Origin: Molossus alvarezi
Lineage: Eukaryota > Chordata > Mammalia > Chiroptera > Molossidae
Direction: 5' to 3'
NCBI GenBank assembly: GCA_037176705.1
Contig: CM073886.1
Location: 123,776,501-123,840,500 of the forward strand
DNA: 64,000 nt
The position numbers and the translations under genes were made by a program. The notes below the pieces were generated by a model, which made no database searches, was not told where the DNA came from, and worked only from the letters and a program-made list of their open reading frames with translations. Below, one piece after another: positions 60,873 through 64,000 of this stretch (position 1 is its first letter; every line of letters begins with the position of its first letter).

Positions 60873-61049
60873 CTGTCAGAAAAACAAATAAATATGTGTG
60901 TATTTGTTATATATTTTTTGCCTATATACATTACTCTTTTAAACTGGAAAATAACTTTTAATAAAATTTTTAAAAATATGATTCTACTGTTCAAATATGC
61001 AGATTTATTTTTATCATCTTATTGTCTTGTTTTTATTTGATCTGCCCAT

Positions 61050-62460
61050 TTTAGGTTTCTTTAATCTTCCTTTCTGGACTTCATTTGAATTAACAAATTA
61101 TTTTGGATTATTTTATTTTCCCCTCAGTAATTTCACTATTCTTTTCGTGGTTACCGTAGAGACCACAACATGCATACTTGACTTACTGCAGTCTAACAGA
61201 AAGTATTACTTTATTCTGTCTTTAATAATGCTAGACTCTTGCCCTGGCCAGTTTGGCTAAGTGGTTAGAGTCCAGGGTTCGATTCTGGGCAAGGGCATGT
61301 ACCTTGGTTGTGGTTTGGTCCCGGGCCCTGGGGAGGGGTTGTAAGGGAGGCAACCAATCGATGTGTCTCTCACACACCCACGTTTTCTTCTTTCTGTCTC
61401 TCTTTTACTCTCTCTCTCTCCCACTCCCTCCCTCCCTCCTACTCTATCTGAAGATAAATGGAAAAATATCCTCAGGTGAGGATTTCAAAATAAATGAAAA
61501 TAAAAATGCTAGATTCTTATAACACTTTAATATCATTTACTATCTTCTCCTTTCACTTTGTTACTTTTTTTTCTACCTCTAATTTAAACCCCATAAAGTA
61601 TCTGTTATTTATGTTTTTAGTTAATATTTAGTCAATACCAATTCATAAATATTTGCTCACAAACTGACCTTTTCCATTATTCTTCATTTCAGGGGCACCT
61701 TAATGGGAAATTCTTCCTATAGCCTGAAGAATCCTATTTGTTGTTCATTTGATTTTTTTGGTGTTTTCATTTGTTTAATTTTTAGTCAAGGTTGCTAGTA
61801 ATGGATTCTTTTTATTTTTGTTTGTCTGAAATAAATTTTTCTTCCTTTTTGGAGGATATTTTACTAGATTTATAGATATTTAGGTTAGGTAATAGTTTCT
61901 TAAAACAGTTTCAAGATGGCTTCTGTTGAGAAGTCTGAAATCATTCTTACTGTTGGCTCCTTTGACTCCTTTCATAATTTTTTTCTTAATCTTTGGTTTT
62001 CAGAAATTTTACTTTCAAGTGTGCTTTTCTTTGTATCTGTCTTGATTATGAGGGAAAACAGAAATTCCTGAATCTCTTGATTAATATATTTTAGTAGTTT
62101 TAGGAAGTTCTGTACATTATCTTTTCAAAATTACTTCTGTTCAATTCTCTCTCTTCTATCCTTCTGGTATTTCAAATGTCAAGACATTTTATGTTTCGTA
62201 CAAGTCTCCAAATCATCTTTTCTGTTTTCTCCATTCTAACCCTGTACTCTCTATTTATTTGTTTTTTTGATATGTCCAATCTTCTATTAAACCTATCTAA
62301 TGAGTTTTTAATTTTAGATATATGTATTTTTCCTTTGTTACTTTCCATTTAATCTTGTACACATCCAATACTGTAATAAAAATCATTTTTATCTCTTTTC
62401 TCCATAGTTTCTTCTATTTTTACATATTATACATATTTTAAATATTTAAAGTGCTTATTT
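61050..62460 (-). mobile_element. ancient L1-lineage LINE fragment (antisense), split by a SINE
   Basis: GGAGGATATTTTACTAGATT, GGCTTCTGTTGAGAAGTCTG, TTCTGGTATTTCAAATGTCA and similar phrases match the antisense pattern of old L1 3' sequence also seen at 42205-43130. It may continue to about 63430. Confidence 0.55.
61241..61502 (+). mobile_element. VES-type SINE
   Basis: Head CCCTGGCCAGTTTGGCTAAG with a small deletion in the tRNA part, GGCATGTACCTTGGTTGTGG, (TC)-rich middle and tail ATCCTCAGGTGAGGATT. AATGCTAGACTCTT / AATGCTAGATTCTT flanks it. Confidence 0.93.
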
Positions 62461-62502
62461 AACTAAGTGGAAGTGAATGATATGGGTCATTCCTGGGCCT
62501 GT

Positions 62503-62718
62503 TTTTTTTTTTTTCCTTTATTGATTTTAGACAAGAAGGGAAAGGGAGAGACAGACAGAAACATTGATGAGAGAGAACATCGACTGGCTGCCTCCTGCCT
62601 GCCCCCTACTGGGGATCGGGCCTACAACCTGGGCATGTATCCTGACCGGGAATTGAACTGGCAACCTCTTGGTGCGTGCGTGGGTCAATGCTCAACCACT
62701 GAGCCACACTGGCCAGAT
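62503..62718 (-). mobile_element. VES-related SINE, older subfamily
   Basis: CTTTATTGATTTTAGACAAG tail, AACATCGACTGGCTGCCTCC, GGGATCGGGCCTACAACCTG and head ending CACACTGGCCAG. TGGGCCTGTTT duplicated on both sides. Confidence 0.9.
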
Positions 62719-63430
62719 GGGCCTGTTTCTATTATTTGTTTTTCCTTTGGTTCTAGTCCTATAAGTAATGTTTTTTGGTGGATCCTACAATCTTTGTACA
62801 TAAAAACTTGCAAAGATTCCTGATGATATTATCTTTCTCCAGAGGAAGGTTCATCCTTCTCTCTGTTAGGCCACTGGACACTGCTGAGTCCAGATTAGAC
62901 TGCTGCCCTGGTAAGACTCAGTCTACCTCTAGTTTTTCCGTTTCCTCCCTATCCCCCCAAATTTCAACTGAAAGCTCTTCAGGGAACTAGCATGAAGAAG
63001 GACATAACTAATTTTTGTCTTACAAAAACATGACAAGCTCCACCCTGATTTTTAAAGATTTTCTGCTTAGCATTTTAAGTTTTCCTTATCAGGTAGTCCC
63101 AGGATATAGCAAATATATGAAGGAGAGAATCTTCTTATATCTGATTTCTCCTAGGTCTCCACCAGAGCTCTGTACTATTGTTCCTGTCTTTCAGCAACAG
63201 TACTTCTGGGCTTAAGGTATGAATCCTTAGCTTCTTGCCCACAGCAGAAGTTGTTAGAGAACTAAGCTCACCTCCACAAGATTCCTCCTTCTCCAAAGGT
63301 TTGGTTCCTACACTTCTTGTTGCCTGAACAGTTCCCTGCTGCCTTCAAATAGGCTTTCATTAAGAACACTGGTCTAATACTAGCTACCTGCATTCCACCT
63401 GAATGACCATATGCCACTTTAATGTAGTCT
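62719..63430. other. RICTOR intron 3 segment
   Basis: Possibly more of the antisense LINE. No match to RICTOR exons 1-3 found. Confidence 0.4.
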
Positions 63431-63433
63431 GAT

Positions 63434-63687
63434 TTTTTTTTTTTTTTTTATCCTCACCCGAGGACATTTTTTCATTTTTTGTTCAGGTAGAGTGGGAGGG
63501 AGAGAGAGGAACAGAGAGAGAGAGAAACATCGATGTGAAAGGAACACACCGAGTGGCTGCCACCCGCACGACCGACCAGGGCCGGGGACAAACTGCAACC
63601 GAGGTACGTGCCCTTAGCGGGAACCGAACCCGGGTCTCTCAGGACCGCAGGCCGACGCTCTAACCGCTGAGCCAAACCGGCCAGGGC
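63434..63687 (-). mobile_element. young VES-type SINE
   Basis: Near-consensus: ATCCTCACCCGAGGACAT to ACCGGCCAGGGC. TGTAGTCTGA(A)TTTT on both sides. Confidence 0.95.
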
Positions 63688-63940
63688 TGTAGTCTGAATT
63701 TTAAAAACTGACTTTTATATAAAAGTAATATAAAAGTTTCTCAAGTAATTAATTAGACCTAACTAAAACATATTAAAAAGGTCAATCATTTAATAACACT
63801 GAAGAATCGGAAGCATTTCTACGTGCTATTTTATTATTCTTTCTCAATAAGAAGCTATGAACATCTTAACCATACAGAATAAACCAACCAAAGTCACCAT
63901 CACATATCTGCCTCTGAAAAATAAATGGACCCAGAAGTGT

Positions 63941-64000
63941 ACAGCTAACCCTTAAACAACACAGGTTTAAACTGTGTGGATCCAATTATATGTGGATTTT
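63941..64000 (+). mobile_element. start of a Tigger-type DNA transposon, cut by the window end
   Basis: CAGCTAACCCTTAAACAACA then CAGGTTTAAACTGTGTGGAT and TATATGTGGATTTT match the left end of a mammalian Tigger family and the element at 37834-38131. Confidence 0.7.

Noticed and set aside
60873..64000. Possible RICTOR exon 3
   Set aside because: I looked on the minus strand for the sequence that should precede LLCDIG and found none; exon 3 must lie beyond 64000.
1..64000. CRISPR arrays, operons, phage or plasmid modules
   Set aside because: The repeats are dispersed SINEs with TSDs, not regularly spaced direct repeats, and all real coding sequence is spliced vertebrate RICTOR.

Overview
The window is vertebrate nuclear DNA from a bat. 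It has long AT-rich introns, short exons with GT/AG borders, and about 25 copies of a tRNA-derived SINE of the bat VES type (head reading GGTTTGGCTCAGCGGTTAG, CT-rich middle, ATCCTCGGGTGAGGAT tail). Ancient mammalian repeats are also present (MIR, L1, MaLR LTRs, Tigger, hAT and mariner relics). The VES subtype suggests a yangochiropteran, but I cannot name the species.

One gene fills the window: RICTOR, the obligate mTORC2 subunit, on the minus strand. I could read 35 consecutive coding exons, matching exons 4 to 38 of the 38-exon human gene. They run from the exon at 60808-60872 (human residue 66) to the stop codon at 7158-7160. Every exon has GT/AG borders in phase. Together they give 4932 nt, or 1643 codons plus stop, exactly the number expected for human residues 66-1708. 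Exons 1-3 and the promoter lie beyond 64000. The 3' UTR runs from 7157 to about 2866 (about 4.3 kb) and ends at an AATAAA signal (2888-2893, minus strand) followed by GU-rich sequence. A 72-nt in-frame cassette exon, encoding the 24 residues of a longer isoform, is intact at 16288-16359.

Layout, left to right: 1-2865, DNA downstream of RICTOR with an L1 3' end and a MaLR LTR split by a VES SINE; 2866-7232, terminal exon and repeat-free 3' UTR; 7353-12933, exons 37-32 (C-terminal domain and zinc site); 16288-17657, cassette exon and the large disordered exon 31 with the T1135 and S1235 phosphosites; 19852-26742, closely spaced exons 30-20 (HEAT-like domain); 28520-34923, exons 19-11; 37129-60872, exons 10-4 (armadillo domain) separated by 4-5 kb introns full of SINEs and old L1; 60873-64000, part of intron 3.

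The most notable observations are the replacement of Thr1695, the phospho-acceptor of a reported GSK3/FBXW7 degron in human RICTOR, by isoleucine; the conserved cassette exon; two tRNA-head-only SINE insertions that end at the same base and have perfect or near-perfect target-site duplications; and several DNA-transposon relics with readable TSDs. I found no microbial-type system, CRISPR array, tRNA or rRNA gene, and no second protein-coding gene.
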